Shown: piece by piece, positions 51,651-60,069 of the stretch
Position numbering within the stretch: position 1 is the first letter of the stretch
Layout: the number at the start of each line of letters is the position of its first letter
Assembly: GCA_030263805.2 (NCBI GenBank)
Contig: CP136010.1
Location: forward strand, 4,355,001 to 4,419,000
Direction of reading: 5' to 3'
Length of the DNA: 64,000 bases
Source of the DNA: Pseudomonas sp. FeN3W
Lineage (GTDB): Bacteria; Pseudomonadota; Gammaproteobacteria; Pseudomonadales; Pseudomonadaceae
Notes under the pieces: generated by a model
The model's input: the letters and a program-made list of their open reading frames with translations, nothing else
Database searches by the model: none
What the model was told of the DNA's origin: nothing
Translations under genes and position numbers: made by a program

Positions 51651-53591
51651 TCAGTCTGCGGTTGCCGGCTTGCGTCGGCGAGCCGTTTTGCGTGGCGCGC
51701 CGCTGCGTTTCTTCTTCCATGGTTTTCCCCCGCGTCTGGCCGCGACCGGCGGGCCACTGATGGTCATGCGCAGCCCGGCGCAGCGCTCGACCAGCTTGCT
51801 CATCCAAGCCGATTGCTTGGTGACGAATTCTTCCAGCGGCATCTCGCCGCTCTGCACCATGTCCAGCGCCTGTTCCCAGATTGCCGTGGTGCCCGGGTCG
51901 GCGATCGGCCGCGGCACGGCGTCGATCAGGCTGAACGCCGCCGGCGTTGCCGCCAGCGCCTTGCCCTGGCGAACCAGATAGCCGCGGTCGAGCAGGCCCT
52001 GGATGATCCCGGCGCGAGTCGCCTCGGTGCCGATGCCGGTGGTGTCCTTGAGCTTCTGTTTCAGCCGCGGGTCGTCCACCAGCTTGGCGACGTTCTTCAT
52101 CGCCTTGATCAGGTCGCCTTCGGTGAAGGGCTTGGGCGGTTGGGTCTGCTGGTCCTTGAGCGTGATCTCGCCCACCGCGTAATCCTGGCCCTGTTGCAGG
52201 GCTGGCAGGCTCTGCGGCGCGGCTGCTTCACGATTGCCCCGTGCCGGCGCCAGCGCTTCGGGCATGGCGCGTTTCCAGCCGGGCTCGGCGATCCGCTTGC
52301 CCACCGCGCGCAGCGCCTGGCCGGCGCAGTCGAAGTCGGCCTGGGTGCGGTCGTACTCGTGGTTGGGCAGGAATTGCGCCAGGTAGCGCGCGCGGATCAG
52401 CTCATACACCGCACGCGGGCGCCCGGCCAGGCGTTCCAGACCACGCGCCGCGACGGTGGGGATGATGCCGTGGTGGGCGCCGACCTTGGCGTCATTCCAG
52501 GCCCGCGAGCGGCGCGACAGGTCCAGATGCGGCTCAAGCGCGGCGAGCGTCGGATCGGCTTGAGTCAGCGCCGCGACGATGGCCCGCGCCTCGCCGTGCT
52601 GGCTCAGTGGCAGGTAGCCGCAGTCGCTGCGCGGGTAGGTGATCAGCTTGTGGGTTTCGTACAGCGCCTGGGCGATATCCAGGGTTTCCTGGGCGCCGAG
52701 GCCGAGCTTCTTCGAGCAGACTTCCTGCAACGTGCCGAGATCGAAGGGCAAGGGTGCCGCTTCGCGCTGACGCTCGGTCTTGAGCTTCAGCAGGCGAGCG
52801 CTGGCAGCGTTGCGCATGGCGTCCGCAGCCTGCTGCGCGCGGGCCTGATCGAGGCAGCGACCCTGGTCATCGCAATGCTCGTCCGGCGCCTGCCACTGCG
52901 CGGTGAACGTGGCACCATCAGCCAGCAACTGCACGTCGATGGCCCAGAACGGCACCGGGATGAAGTCTGCGATGCTGCGGTCGCGGTCGACTACCAGGCG
53001 CAGCGTCGGCGTCTGCACGCGGCCCACCGGCAGCACGCCCTGGTAGCCGGACTGGCGGCCGAGCAGGGTGAACAGCCGGCTCATGTTCATGCCGATCAGC
53101 CAGTCGGCACGCGAGCGGCCGAGGGCGGCATGGTAGAGATTGAAAGTCTCGGCGCCGGGCTTGAGCGCAGCCAGCGCCTTGCGGATCGAGGCATCGTCCA
53201 GCGCCGACAGCCACAGGCGGCGGATCGGCCCGCGGTAGCGGCAGTGATCGACCAGCTCGCGGGCGATCATCTCGCCTTCGCGGTCGGCGTCGGTGGCGAT
53301 CACCAGTTCGCTGCATTCGCCGAGCAGGCGCTTGACCGCCTTGAACTGGCTGGCGGTCTTCGGCTTGACCAGCATCTTCCAGCGCTCCGGCACGATCGGC
53401 AGGTCGGCCAGGACCCAGCGCTTGTAGCGTGGGTCATAGGCGTCCGGTGGGGCGGTTTCCAGCAGGTGGCCGATGCACCAGGTCACCGTCACCCCGGCGC
53501 CCTGCAGGCAACCGTCGCCACGCCGGTTGGCGCCGAGCACTTTGGCGATGTCGCGGGCCTGGGAAGGTTTTTCGCAGAGATAGAGTTGCAT
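51651..53591 (-). CDS. topB: DNA topoisomerase III
   Basis: A 646-residue type IA topoisomerase. It begins MQLYLCEKPSQARDIAKVLG (Toprim domain, with TDADREGEMIARELVDHC), and has the active-site tyrosine in KLITYPRSDCGYL near residue 325, PVGRVQTPTLRLVVDRD and GIGTEATRAGIIQGLLDRGYL. It ends with a long basic tail (RRGGKPWKKKRSGAPRKTARRRKP) instead of zinc fingers, as in E. coli TopB. It should decatenate replication and recombination intermediates. The start at 53591 opens the Toprim fold; its ribosome site is weak. A LexA-box candidate lies 69 bases upstream, so SOS control is possible. Confidence 0.94.
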   Translation of the reverse strand: MQLYLCEKPSQARDIAKVLGANRRGDGCLQGAGVTVTWCIGHLLETAPPDAYDPRYKRWVLADLPIVPERWKMLVKPKTASQFKAVKRLLGECSELVIATDADREGEMIARELVDHCRYRGPIRRLWLSALDDASIRKALAALKPGAETFNLYHAALGRSRADWLIGMNMSRLFTLLGRQSGYQGVLPVGRVQTPTLRLVVDRDRSIADFIPVPFWAIDVQLLADGATFTAQWQAPDEHCDDQGRCLDQARAQQAADAMRNAASARLLKLKTERQREAAPLPFDLGTLQEVCSKKLGLGAQETLDIAQALYETHKLITYPRSDCGYLPLSQHGEARAIVAALTQADPTLAALEPHLDLSRRSRAWNDAKVGAHHGIIPTVAARGLERLAGRPRAVYELIRARYLAQFLPNHEYDRTQADFDCAGQALRAVGKRIAEPGWKRAMPEALAPARGNREAAAPQSLPALQQGQDYAVGEITLKDQQTQPPKPFTEGDLIKAMKNVAKLVDDPRLKQKLKDTTGIGTEATRAGIIQGLLDRGYLVRQGKALAATPAAFSLIDAVPRPIADPGTTAIWEQALDMVQSGEMPLEEFVTKQSAWMSKLVERCAGLRMTISGPPVAARRGGKPWKKKRSGAPRKTARRRKPATAD

Positions 53592-53659
53592 GGAGGCTGT
53601 GACGGCAGCGGTCGATGACGCGAAGCATGTGCACAAACGGCGCTTCAGGCAATCATTAT

Positions 53660-53675
53660 CTGTATGTGCATACAG
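53660..53675. promoter_or_regulatory. LexA (SOS) box candidate
   Basis: CTGTATGTGCATACAG matches the gammaproteobacterial LexA consensus CTGT-N8-ACAG with near-perfect dyad symmetry. It lies between divergent topB (69 bases from its start) and the DUF3079 gene (104 bases away). On the minus strand a GATAAT hexamer sits just downstream, so the box could overlap a topB promoter. Confidence 0.65.
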
Positions 53676-53778
53676 TTGTTGTGCGCCGATGCTCGTCGTT
53701 CTTGAGCATGATCAAGTCTGGCGGCGGCGAGGAGGTTTAGCCTGTGGCTACTGCAACAACGCCCGAAAGGCACTCGCA

Positions 53779-53991
53779 ATGGCCAAGAAATTCCCCCTCG
53801 AACCTTCCCACCCCGAACGTGTGTGCTGGGGCTGCGACCGCTATTGCCCGGCCACGTCGATGGCCTGTGGCAACGGCGCGGGCCGCACTCAGCATCCGGC
53901 GGAAATGTTCGGTGAGGACTGGTACCTGGACGAATGCTGGGGCATCGACCCGGAGCTGATCGCCAAGACCCGCAAGGAGTCGTCGTCCTGA
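53779..53991 (+). CDS. DUF3079 protein
   Basis: A 70-residue protein matching DUF3079: MAKKFPLEPSHPERVCWGCDRYCPATSMACGNGAGRTQHPAEMFGEDWYLDECWG. The CWGCD...YCP...CGNG spacing of cysteines suggests a small zinc-binding protein, an inference. Function is unknown; the family is common in Pseudomonas and Burkholderia. An AAAGG site lies before the start. It is divergent from topB across a region with a LexA box and convergent with the DAACS transporter gene (seven bases). Confidence 0.88.
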   Translation: MAKKFPLEPSHPERVCWGCDRYCPATSMACGNGAGRTQHPAEMFGEDWYLDECWGIDPELIAKTRKESSS

Positions 53992-53998
53992 TGCTGCG

Positions 53999-55228
53999 CT
54001 AGTCGCGATCGGCGAAACGCTGCACCACCACACTGCCAATGATGTCGCCCTCGACGTTGACCGCCGTGCGCACGGTATCCAGCAAACGGTCGATCGGCAG
54101 CAGGATTGCCACCGCTTCGGCCGGCAGGCCGACCGCCTGCAATACCATCACCATGGTCACCATGCCGGCGCTGGGAATGCCCGGGGCGCCGGTCGAGGCG
54201 ATCATCGCGGTGAAGAACACCACCGCCTGCTGCGCCAGGCTCAGCTCGATACCCATCAGATTGGCGACGAACAGCGCTGCCGCCGCTTCGTAGAGCGCGG
54301 TGCCGTCCATGTTCATGGTCGCGCCCAGCGGCAGCACGAAGCCGGCGATGCCCGGGCGCACCTTGAGATTGTCCTCGGCGCAACGCAGCGAGATCGGCAG
54401 CGTCGCCGCGCTGGAACTGGTGGCGAACGCCGTGATCAGCGCCTCGCGGGTACCGCGGAAAAACCACAGCGGCGACTTGCCGGTCGTTAGGAAGAGGATG
54501 CCTGGCAACACCACTATGCCGTGAAACAGTGTGGTGGCGAACACCAGCGCGATGAAGCCGCCGACGGCACTGAGCAGCGCCACATCCTGCTCGGCCACCA
54601 GTTTGATCAGTAGGGCGAGGATGCCCAGCGGCGCCAGGCGCATGATCCAGCCGATGATGCGCATCATCAGCTCGAGAAATTCCTGCAGCACCACGAGGAT
54701 ATTGCGGTAGCGGTCGCCACCGGCTACCAGGGCGATGCCGATGAACATGGCGAACACCACGACGGCCAGGATGCTGCCGTTGGCCAGCGCGGCGAAGGGG
54801 TTCTGGAACAGGTTGGCGAAGAAGTGCAGGAAGAACTCCGGCAGCGTCAGCTGACGCGCCTCGAAGTCGTTCATCGCCTCGGCGAACAGGTCCAGCGACA
54901 GGCCCGTACCCGGCTTGAAGAGGTTCGCCGCGACCAGCGCCACCAGCATCGCCGCACTGGTGGTGAGGGTGAAGTAGACCAGCGCGCCGCCCCACACCCG
55001 ATGCACCTGGTGATGTGCCTGCAGGTTGGCCACGCCGACCACGATGGAGGTGAAGATCAGCGGGATCAGCACCATCTTCAGCAGGCCGATGAAGATGCTC
55101 CCGGCCAGGGTGCTGGCGTAGAGCACGCCCTCGCGCACGGGTGCGTCGGTTGGCAGCGTGCCGGTCAGCCAGCCGATGGCGACACCCAGGCAGGCCGCGA
55201 TAAGAATCTGCAGGTTGAGACTGGGCAA
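53999..55228 (-). CDS. Dicarboxylate/amino acid:cation symporter (DAACS, SDF family)
   Basis: A 409-residue transporter of the GltP/DctA family with eight membrane helices and two re-entrant loops. Signatures: LAGSIFIGLLKMVLIPLIFTSIVVGVANL, the serine-rich ATSSSAATLPISLRCAE (loop HP1), LGATMNMDGTALYEA, ASTGAPGIPSAGMVTMVMVLQAVGLP (HP2) and LLPIDRLLDTVRTAVNVEGD. It should import glutamate, aspartate or C4-dicarboxylates with cations or protons; which one cannot be told. The start is TTG at 55228, seven bases after GAGGAG, which decides it over an ATG at 55312 with a poor context. Confidence 0.9.
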   Translation of the reverse strand: MPSLNLQILIAACLGVAIGWLTGTLPTDAPVREGVLYASTLAGSIFIGLLKMVLIPLIFTSIVVGVANLQAHHQVHRVWGGALVYFTLTTSAAMLVALVAANLFKPGTGLSLDLFAEAMNDFEARQLTLPEFFLHFFANLFQNPFAALANGSILAVVVFAMFIGIALVAGGDRYRNILVVLQEFLELMMRIIGWIMRLAPLGILALLIKLVAEQDVALLSAVGGFIALVFATTLFHGIVVLPGILFLTTGKSPLWFFRGTREALITAFATSSSAATLPISLRCAEDNLKVRPGIAGFVLPLGATMNMDGTALYEAAAALFVANLMGIELSLAQQAVVFFTAMIASTGAPGIPSAGMVTMVMVLQAVGLPAEAVAILLPIDRLLDTVRTAVNVEGDIIGSVVVQRFADRD

Positions 55229-55421
55229 AGGGGTGGCTCCTCGAATCGGTAGCGGTGGCGCTGAGCAAGAGAATGAACGCTGCGGCAAAAGTTCGCATCG
55301 CGCTGGGTGCAATCATACAGACGCGACGCAACCGACGTGCCAATGACCTGGCGTCGGCCGGCCGCTGACAAAGTCACGCAGCTGGGTTTTCATGACGGGG
55401 CAGGTAGAAGAGGCGCGAGTC

Positions 55422-55745
55422 ATGAGCGATCAGGACATCGAACAACGCATCGCCCGCGACATCGCCAGATGGCAGCGCGGCGTGCAGGAAAAAGGCGAAC
55501 CGCTGGTGGTGGACGAAGGCTGGCTGCAGACGCCGCCGGGCCTGCGCTTGCCGTTCTCGGTGCTGAAAAGCGCCGGGGTGCCGCCACGGGAAGTGGAGTT
55601 GCTGGCGCAGCGTGCCGCGTTGCGCGAACGGCTGGATGTCTGCAGCGATGCGCAGCAACGTGCGCGGCTGGAGCGCGAGCTGAGCGAGCTGGAGCAGCAC
55701 ATCGCCTTCCGGCTGGAGGCGTTGCAGCGCCTGGGCCGCGGTTGA
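55422..55745 (+). CDS. DUF1992-like small protein
   Basis: A 107-residue soluble, helical protein reading DIEQRIARDIARWQRGVQEKGEPLVVDEGWLQTPPGLRLPFSVLKSAGVPPREVELLAQRAALRERL. The order of an N-terminal helix, a G-P-L turn, a short helix ending LKSAGVPP-E and a charged coiled coil parallels DUF1992 (DnaJC28-like) proteins, but similarity is weak. Function unknown. The start at 55422 follows AGAGGCG; a codon at 55392 is also open. It precedes the SIMPL gene by 72 bases. Confidence 0.6.
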   Translation: MSDQDIEQRIARDIARWQRGVQEKGEPLVVDEGWLQTPPGLRLPFSVLKSAGVPPREVELLAQRAALRERLDVCSDAQQRARLERELSELEQHIAFRLEALQRLGRG

Positions 55746-55817
55746 ACGCTGGCAACTGGTGTTCGCACGGCGCTGGAGTAGCATGCGTATTCGGTCAATT
55801 CCTACAGGGAGAAGCAC

Positions 55818-56543
55818 GTGGCTACAGCACGAATCGGATTTCTGCCGGCGGCGTTGATCGCCGCGGCGGTGGCCTTCGCCGGCTGGTCGGTGGGGCAGGG
55901 CGTGGAGCGTTTTCGCATGGCCGACCGCACGGTGACGGTCAAGGGCCTGGCGGAGATGGACGTGAAGAGCGACTTCGCGGTGTGGACGCTGGGCTTTCGC
56001 CGTGGTGGCGATCAGTTCGCCGAGGTGCAGAAGGGGCTGAGCGAGGATCGCCAGCGGGTGCTGGACTTCCTCCGCGAGCAGGGCTTCACCGACGAGGAAC
56101 TCGAGGTACGGCCGTTGCAGGTCCAGGATCTGCTGGCCCGCGAATGGGCCTCGCGTGATGTGGCGCTGCGCTTCAACGGTCAGGGTCAGGTGCTGGTCAA
56201 GTCCGAGCGCGTCGATGCGGTGGGCAAGGCGGCCAATGCCATCGATCCGCTGATCTTGGCCGGCGTTCAGCTGGATACCGAGATGAACGGTTTCGCCGGG
56301 CCGCGTTATCAGCTGCGTGGCTTCAACGAGCTGAAGCCGCAGTTGCTGGAGGCGGCCACCAGCAATGCCCGTGAACAGGCGACGCGTTTTGCCGAGGATG
56401 CTGGTGCCACGCTGGGGCGCTTGAAGAATGCCAACCAGGGGGTGATTCGGGTGATCGATGACGATGGCAGCGATATGGACAGTGGGCGGACCGTGGGGAA
56501 ACGGCTGCGGGTGGTGAGTACGTTTGAATACACGTTGGATTGA
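55818..56543 (+). CDS. SIMPL-domain envelope protein
   Basis: A 241-residue protein with an N-terminal hydrophobic signal or anchor (LPAALIAAAVAFAGWSVGQGVERF) and a SIMPL domain (VTVKGLAEMDVKSDFAVWTLGFRRGGDQFAEVQKGLSEDRQRVLDFLREQGF ... LLEAATSNAREQATRFAEDAGATLGRLKNANQG). SIMPL proteins such as E. coli YggE act in the envelope and have been tied to oxidative stress; the exact role is open. The start is GTG at 55818 after AGGGAGAAG. Confidence 0.85.
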   Translation: MATARIGFLPAALIAAAVAFAGWSVGQGVERFRMADRTVTVKGLAEMDVKSDFAVWTLGFRRGGDQFAEVQKGLSEDRQRVLDFLREQGFTDEELEVRPLQVQDLLAREWASRDVALRFNGQGQVLVKSERVDAVGKAANAIDPLILAGVQLDTEMNGFAGPRYQLRGFNELKPQLLEAATSNAREQATRFAEDAGATLGRLKNANQGVIRVIDDDGSDMDSGRTVGKRLRVVSTFEYTLD

Positions 56544-56657
56544 CAGAGGCGAGTTGAGCGCCGGTGCCGGTATGTCGAGCGTGGCTGTCTGTGTTTCTTA
56601 GCGGATGCGAGCGCGTTTTGGCGGTTCGAATCAGGACGATTACCGAGTGTGCTGACA

Positions 56658-56722
56658 GTGAGCCGAATAGCCGGCATTATCGGCTCACCATATGAGCCGA
56701 ATAGCTCACCTATCTGGCTCAC
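56658..56722. promoter_or_regulatory. Four-copy TGAGCC operator cluster before fic
   Basis: GTGAGCCGAATAG (56658-56670, plus), ATTATCGGCTCAC (56676-56688, minus copy), ATGAGCCGAATAG (56692-56704, plus) and CTATCTGGCTCAC (56710-56722, minus copy) form two successive inverted repeats ending 15 bases before the fic start. The layout suits a repressor binding as dimers over the promoter, most likely the winged-helix tail of the Fic protein itself. Confidence 0.7.
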
Positions 56723-56737
56723 AGACGAGCAGTCCTT

Positions 56738-57871
56738 ATGAATACCCCCTTCTGGATCTGGCAGCAGCCCGATTGGCCGCACTTCAGCTGGCAAGCCGAC
56801 GCACTTGCTCCGCTGCTGCGTACCTGCAGCCAGGCTCAGGGCCGCTTGCTCGGGATGCTCGGTGCCGTGGGCAATGACACAGAGGTGCAGAGCAGTCTGG
56901 ATGCCATGCTGCAGAACATCGTCACCTCATCAGCCATCGAGGGTGAGCAGCTGGATGTCGGCTCCGTGCGCTCGTCACTGGCGCGGCGTCTGGGGCTGAA
57001 CGAAGAAGGCCGCATCACCTTGCGTTCCGAAGGTCTGGCGGAACTGCTGCTTGATGCCACCCGCGCGTATCAGCAGCCGCTCGATACGCAGCGGCTGTTC
57101 ACCTGGCATGGCTGGCTGTTCCCCAGCGATGGTCACTTACTGGCCCGCCCGTTACGCATCGGTATGCTGCGTGGCGAAGAGCCCATGCAGGTGGTTTCCG
57201 GGAGACTCGACCGCCCTACCGTGCATTTCGAAGCGCCACCCCGCGCCGGGCTGGAAGAACGACTGGGCGACTTCCTTGCCTGGTTCGAGAGCAGCCGCAG
57301 CGATGCAGGCTTTGACCCATTTCTACGAGCCGGCATTGCGCACTTCTGGTTCGTCACCCTGCACCCCTTCGATGACGGCAACGGCCGCCTTACGCGCGCC
57401 ATCACCGACCTGGCACTGGCCCAGGGAGAACAGCAGGCCATCCGCTTTTACGCCATGTCGGCGAGCATCCTCGATGACCGCGCCGGCTATTACCGCATCC
57501 TGGAAGCGAGCCAGAAAGGCACGCTGGATATCACCGCCTGGTTGCAATGGTTCCTAGCCACGCTGCTCAAGAGCTTGGAACAGGCCCTTGCTCGTATCGA
57601 CCGCGTGCTGGTCAAGACACGCTTCTGGCAGGCTCACCGCAGCCAAGCCCTGTCTGCCGAGCAGATCAAAGTGCTTAACCGTCTGCTCGATGGCGGCGAG
57701 AGAGGTTTCGAGAACGGCATCAGCGCTGCGCAATACCAGGCTGTGGCCAAGGTCTCGAAAGCCACTGCCACGCGCCATCTGAGCGATCTCGTCGAGAAGG
57801 GTTGCCTTGCCCGGCTGCCCGGCGGCGGGCGTAGCACGCGCTACCAGATACAGCACTCGGCGTACGCTTGA
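56738..57871 (+). CDS. Fic-family AMP-transferase with DUF4172 and C-terminal winged helix
   Basis: A 377-residue class II Fic protein. The N-terminal DUF4172 helix carries the inhibitory motif SSAIEGE (Ser64...Glu68-Gly69), which blocks ATP placement. The Fic core has FVTLHPFDDGNGRLTR (His209) with all catalytic residues kept. The C-terminal part (about 305-375: AAQYQAVAKVSKATATRHLSDLVEKGCLARLPGGGRSTRYQI) is a winged-helix DNA-binding domain. It should transfer AMP (or another nucleotide) to a protein hydroxyl, restrained by its own inhibitory helix. No antitoxin gene is adjacent. The operator cluster upstream suggests self-repression. Convergent with the purine ABC operon. Confidence 0.92.
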   Translation: MNTPFWIWQQPDWPHFSWQADALAPLLRTCSQAQGRLLGMLGAVGNDTEVQSSLDAMLQNIVTSSAIEGEQLDVGSVRSSLARRLGLNEEGRITLRSEGLAELLLDATRAYQQPLDTQRLFTWHGWLFPSDGHLLARPLRIGMLRGEEPMQVVSGRLDRPTVHFEAPPRAGLEERLGDFLAWFESSRSDAGFDPFLRAGIAHFWFVTLHPFDDGNGRLTRAITDLALAQGEQQAIRFYAMSASILDDRAGYYRILEASQKGTLDITAWLQWFLATLLKSLEQALARIDRVLVKTRFWQAHRSQALSAEQIKVLNRLLDGGERGFENGISAAQYQAVAKVSKATATRHLSDLVEKGCLARLPGGGRSTRYQIQHSAYA

Positions 57872-57959
57872 AAAAGTGAGTCGCCCAGCAGGGCGAAACC
57901 AGGCTTTCATCAACTCCTTGAATAGCCCTGGTTCCGCGTAGCCGACCGGTCCGAAAGCC

Positions 57960-58886
57960 TCAATGCCCCGGCTGCCAGGGCTGCCCCAGCGACACCGGCG
58001 CGTACAACCGCGTACGGATCGCATCCCGCGAGAGCAGCACCAGCACCAGAATGGTCGCCACATACGGCAGCATCGCCAGCAGGTTGCCGGGGATCGCCAG
58101 GCCCAGGCCCTGGGCCACCAGATGGAGGATGCTGGCCAGGCCGAACAGGTAGGCGCCGAGCAGTACGCGGCTCACACGCCAGCTGGCGAACACCACCAGG
58201 GCCAGGGCGATCCAGCCGCGGCCGGCGGTCATGTTCTCCGCCCACATCGGCGTGTACGCCAGCGACATGTAGCCGCCGGCAAGCCCGGCCATAGCGCCGC
58301 CGAACATCACCGCCAGGGTGCGCACGCGCAGCACCGGCAGGCCCATGGCGCTGGCGGCGTTGGGGTTTTCGCCGACCGCCTGGATGATCAGGCCGATGCG
58401 GCTTTTCAGCAGCACCCAGGCCACCAGCGCGAACAGTGCGAAGGACAGGTACACCAGCAGATCCTGGGCGAACAGCATGCGGCCGATCACGGGGATCTCG
58501 CTGAGCAGCGGAATGGCGATCGGCTCGAAGCCGGCCAGCGGCTTGCCGACCCAGCTGGCACCGACGAAGGACGACAGGCCGACGCCGAAGATGGTCAGCG
58601 CCAGGCCGGTGGCCACCTGATTGGCGTTGAAGCCCAGCGCCACCATGGCGAACAGCAGCGACAGCAGCACGCCGGCCAGGCAGGCGAACAGCACGCCGAG
58701 CCAGAGACTGCCGCTGGCGAAGGCGACGATGAAGCCGATCACCGCGCCGAACAGCATCATGCCCTCCTGGCCGAGGTTGAGTACGCCGGTCTTCTCGCAC
58801 ACCAGCTCGCCGAGGGCGACCAGCAGCAGCGGCGTACCGGTGCGGATCATGGCGTAGAAGATATTGGTCAGTAAGTCCATGTCCAT
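57960..58886 (-). CDS. ABC transporter permease, purine-nucleoside/BMP type (second permease)
   Basis: A 308-residue membrane protein of the branched-chain/ribose permease family (BPD_transp_2), with signatures of the YufQ/NupQ branch: LVALGELVCEKTGVLNLGQEGMMLFGAVIGF, FGVGLSSFVGASWVGKPL and IIQAVGENPNAASAMGLPVLRVRTLAVMFGGAMAGLAGGYMSLAYTPMWAENMTAGRGW. It pairs with the upstream permease and ATPase to import nucleosides. The start at 58886 has GAGGTG at a good distance; a GTG at 58898 overlaps that site and is less likely. Confidence 0.9.
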   Translation of the reverse strand: MDMDLLTNIFYAMIRTGTPLLLVALGELVCEKTGVLNLGQEGMMLFGAVIGFIVAFASGSLWLGVLFACLAGVLLSLLFAMVALGFNANQVATGLALTIFGVGLSSFVGASWVGKPLAGFEPIAIPLLSEIPVIGRMLFAQDLLVYLSFALFALVAWVLLKSRIGLIIQAVGENPNAASAMGLPVLRVRTLAVMFGGAMAGLAGGYMSLAYTPMWAENMTAGRGWIALALVVFASWRVSRVLLGAYLFGLASILHLVAQGLGLAIPGNLLAMLPYVATILVLVLLSRDAIRTRLYAPVSLGQPWQPGH

Positions 58887-58908
58887 CGGGGTATTCACCT
58901 CGTAGAGA

Positions 58909-59000
58909 ACAGCCGGAAGCCAGAAGCTCGAAGCTGGAAGTAAAAGTGCAGAGTCAGGATTGGATGGAGGGCTTCAAGCTTCCAGCTTTCCGCTTCCAGC
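58909..59000. repeat. AAGCTGGAAGC-type repeat region at the end of the first permease gene
   Basis: Variants of GAAGCCAGAAGCTCGAAGCTGGAAG and, inverted, CTTCAAGCTTCCAGCTTTCCGC lie on either side of the permease stop codon at 58954. Such simple inverted strings are common between Pseudomonas genes. Here the last residues of the permease (SWKRKAGSLKPSIQS) are encoded by it. Confidence 0.55.
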
Positions 59001-60057
59001 TCCGCGCGAAGCGCGGCCGATAGAGGATCAGCACGTCGCAGGCGAGCAGGAAGAACAGCACCATGCCCTGGAACAGCTGGGTGATGGATTGCGGCAGGTT
59101 GGCCGCCATCTGCGCGTTCTCGCCGCCGAGGTAGAGCAACGCCATCAGCAGGCTGGCGAAGAGGATGCCGATGGGGTTGAGGCGGCCGAGGAAGGCCACG
59201 GTGATCGCTGCGTAGCCGTAGCCCGGCGACACCTGTGGCACCAGCTGGCCGATCGGCCCGGTGACTTCGGCGACACCGGCCAGTCCGGCCAGGCCGCCGC
59301 TGATCAGCAGGGCGATCCACACCAGCTTCTTGTCGCGGAAACCGACGAAGCCGGCGGCGCGCTTGTCCAGGCCCAGCACCTTGATCTGGAAGCCGAGAAA
59401 GCTCTTCTGCAGCAGTACCCAGACCACCACCAGCGCCAGCAGGGCGAAGTAGAAACCGGCATGCACGCGCAGGCCTTCGATCAGCTCGGGCAGCCGCGTG
59501 GCGTCGCCGAACATCGCCGACTCCGGGAAGTTGAAGCCTTCCGGGTCCTTCAGCGGGCCGTGCACGGCGAACAGCAGCAGGTTCAGCGCGATGTAGTTGA
59601 GCATGATGCTGGTGAGGATTTCGTTGGCGTTGAACGCCGTCTTCAACCAGGCGCAGAGCCCGGCCCAGGCGGCGCCGCCCAGCGTGCCGAGCAGCAGCGT
59701 CAGTACCAGCGCCCAGCGCGAATCCCAGTCGATGATGTTGACCGCCAGCGCGCTGCCGGCCAGGGCACCGATGAGCAACTGGCCTTCGGCGCCGATGTTC
59801 CAGATGCGCGCGTTGTAGACCACCGCCAGACCCAGCGCGCAGAGCAGGATCGGCAGCGCCTTGACCATCAGTTCGGAGACGCCGTAGAGATCGCCGAGCG
59901 GGTCGATCAGCAGCACCTTGAGGGTTTCCAACGGCGGATGGCCGAGCAGGGCGAACAGCAGCGCGCCGCTCAGCAGTGTCAGCAGCGCGGCCAGCAATGG
60001 CGAGAACCAGAGCATGGCCCGTGAGGCCTCGCCGCGGGGTTGCAGGGATAACAGCAT
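58954..60057 (-). CDS. ABC transporter permease, purine-nucleoside/BMP type (first permease)
   Basis: A 367-residue membrane protein of the same permease family (YufP/NupP branch) with about ten helices: VYNARIWNIGAEGQLLIGALAGSALAV, FNANEILTSIMLNYIALNLLLF, IKVLGLDKRAAGFVGFRDKKLVWIALLISGGLAGLAGVAEVTGPIGQLVPQVSPGYGYAAITVAFLGRLNP. It starts 12 bases after the ATPase stop. The C-terminal dozen residues (RSWKRKAGSLKPSIQS) are basic and repeat-encoded, so the ancestral stop was probably different. Confidence 0.9.
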   Translation of the reverse strand: MLLSLQPRGEASRAMLWFSPLLAALLTLLSGALLFALLGHPPLETLKVLLIDPLGDLYGVSELMVKALPILLCALGLAVVYNARIWNIGAEGQLLIGALAGSALAVNIIDWDSRWALVLTLLLGTLGGAAWAGLCAWLKTAFNANEILTSIMLNYIALNLLLFAVHGPLKDPEGFNFPESAMFGDATRLPELIEGLRVHAGFYFALLALVVVWVLLQKSFLGFQIKVLGLDKRAAGFVGFRDKKLVWIALLISGGLAGLAGVAEVTGPIGQLVPQVSPGYGYAAITVAFLGRLNPIGILFASLLMALLYLGGENAQMAANLPQSITQLFQGMVLFFLLACDVLILYRPRFARSWKRKAGSLKPSIQS

Positions 60058-60069
60058 GATGGATTCTCG

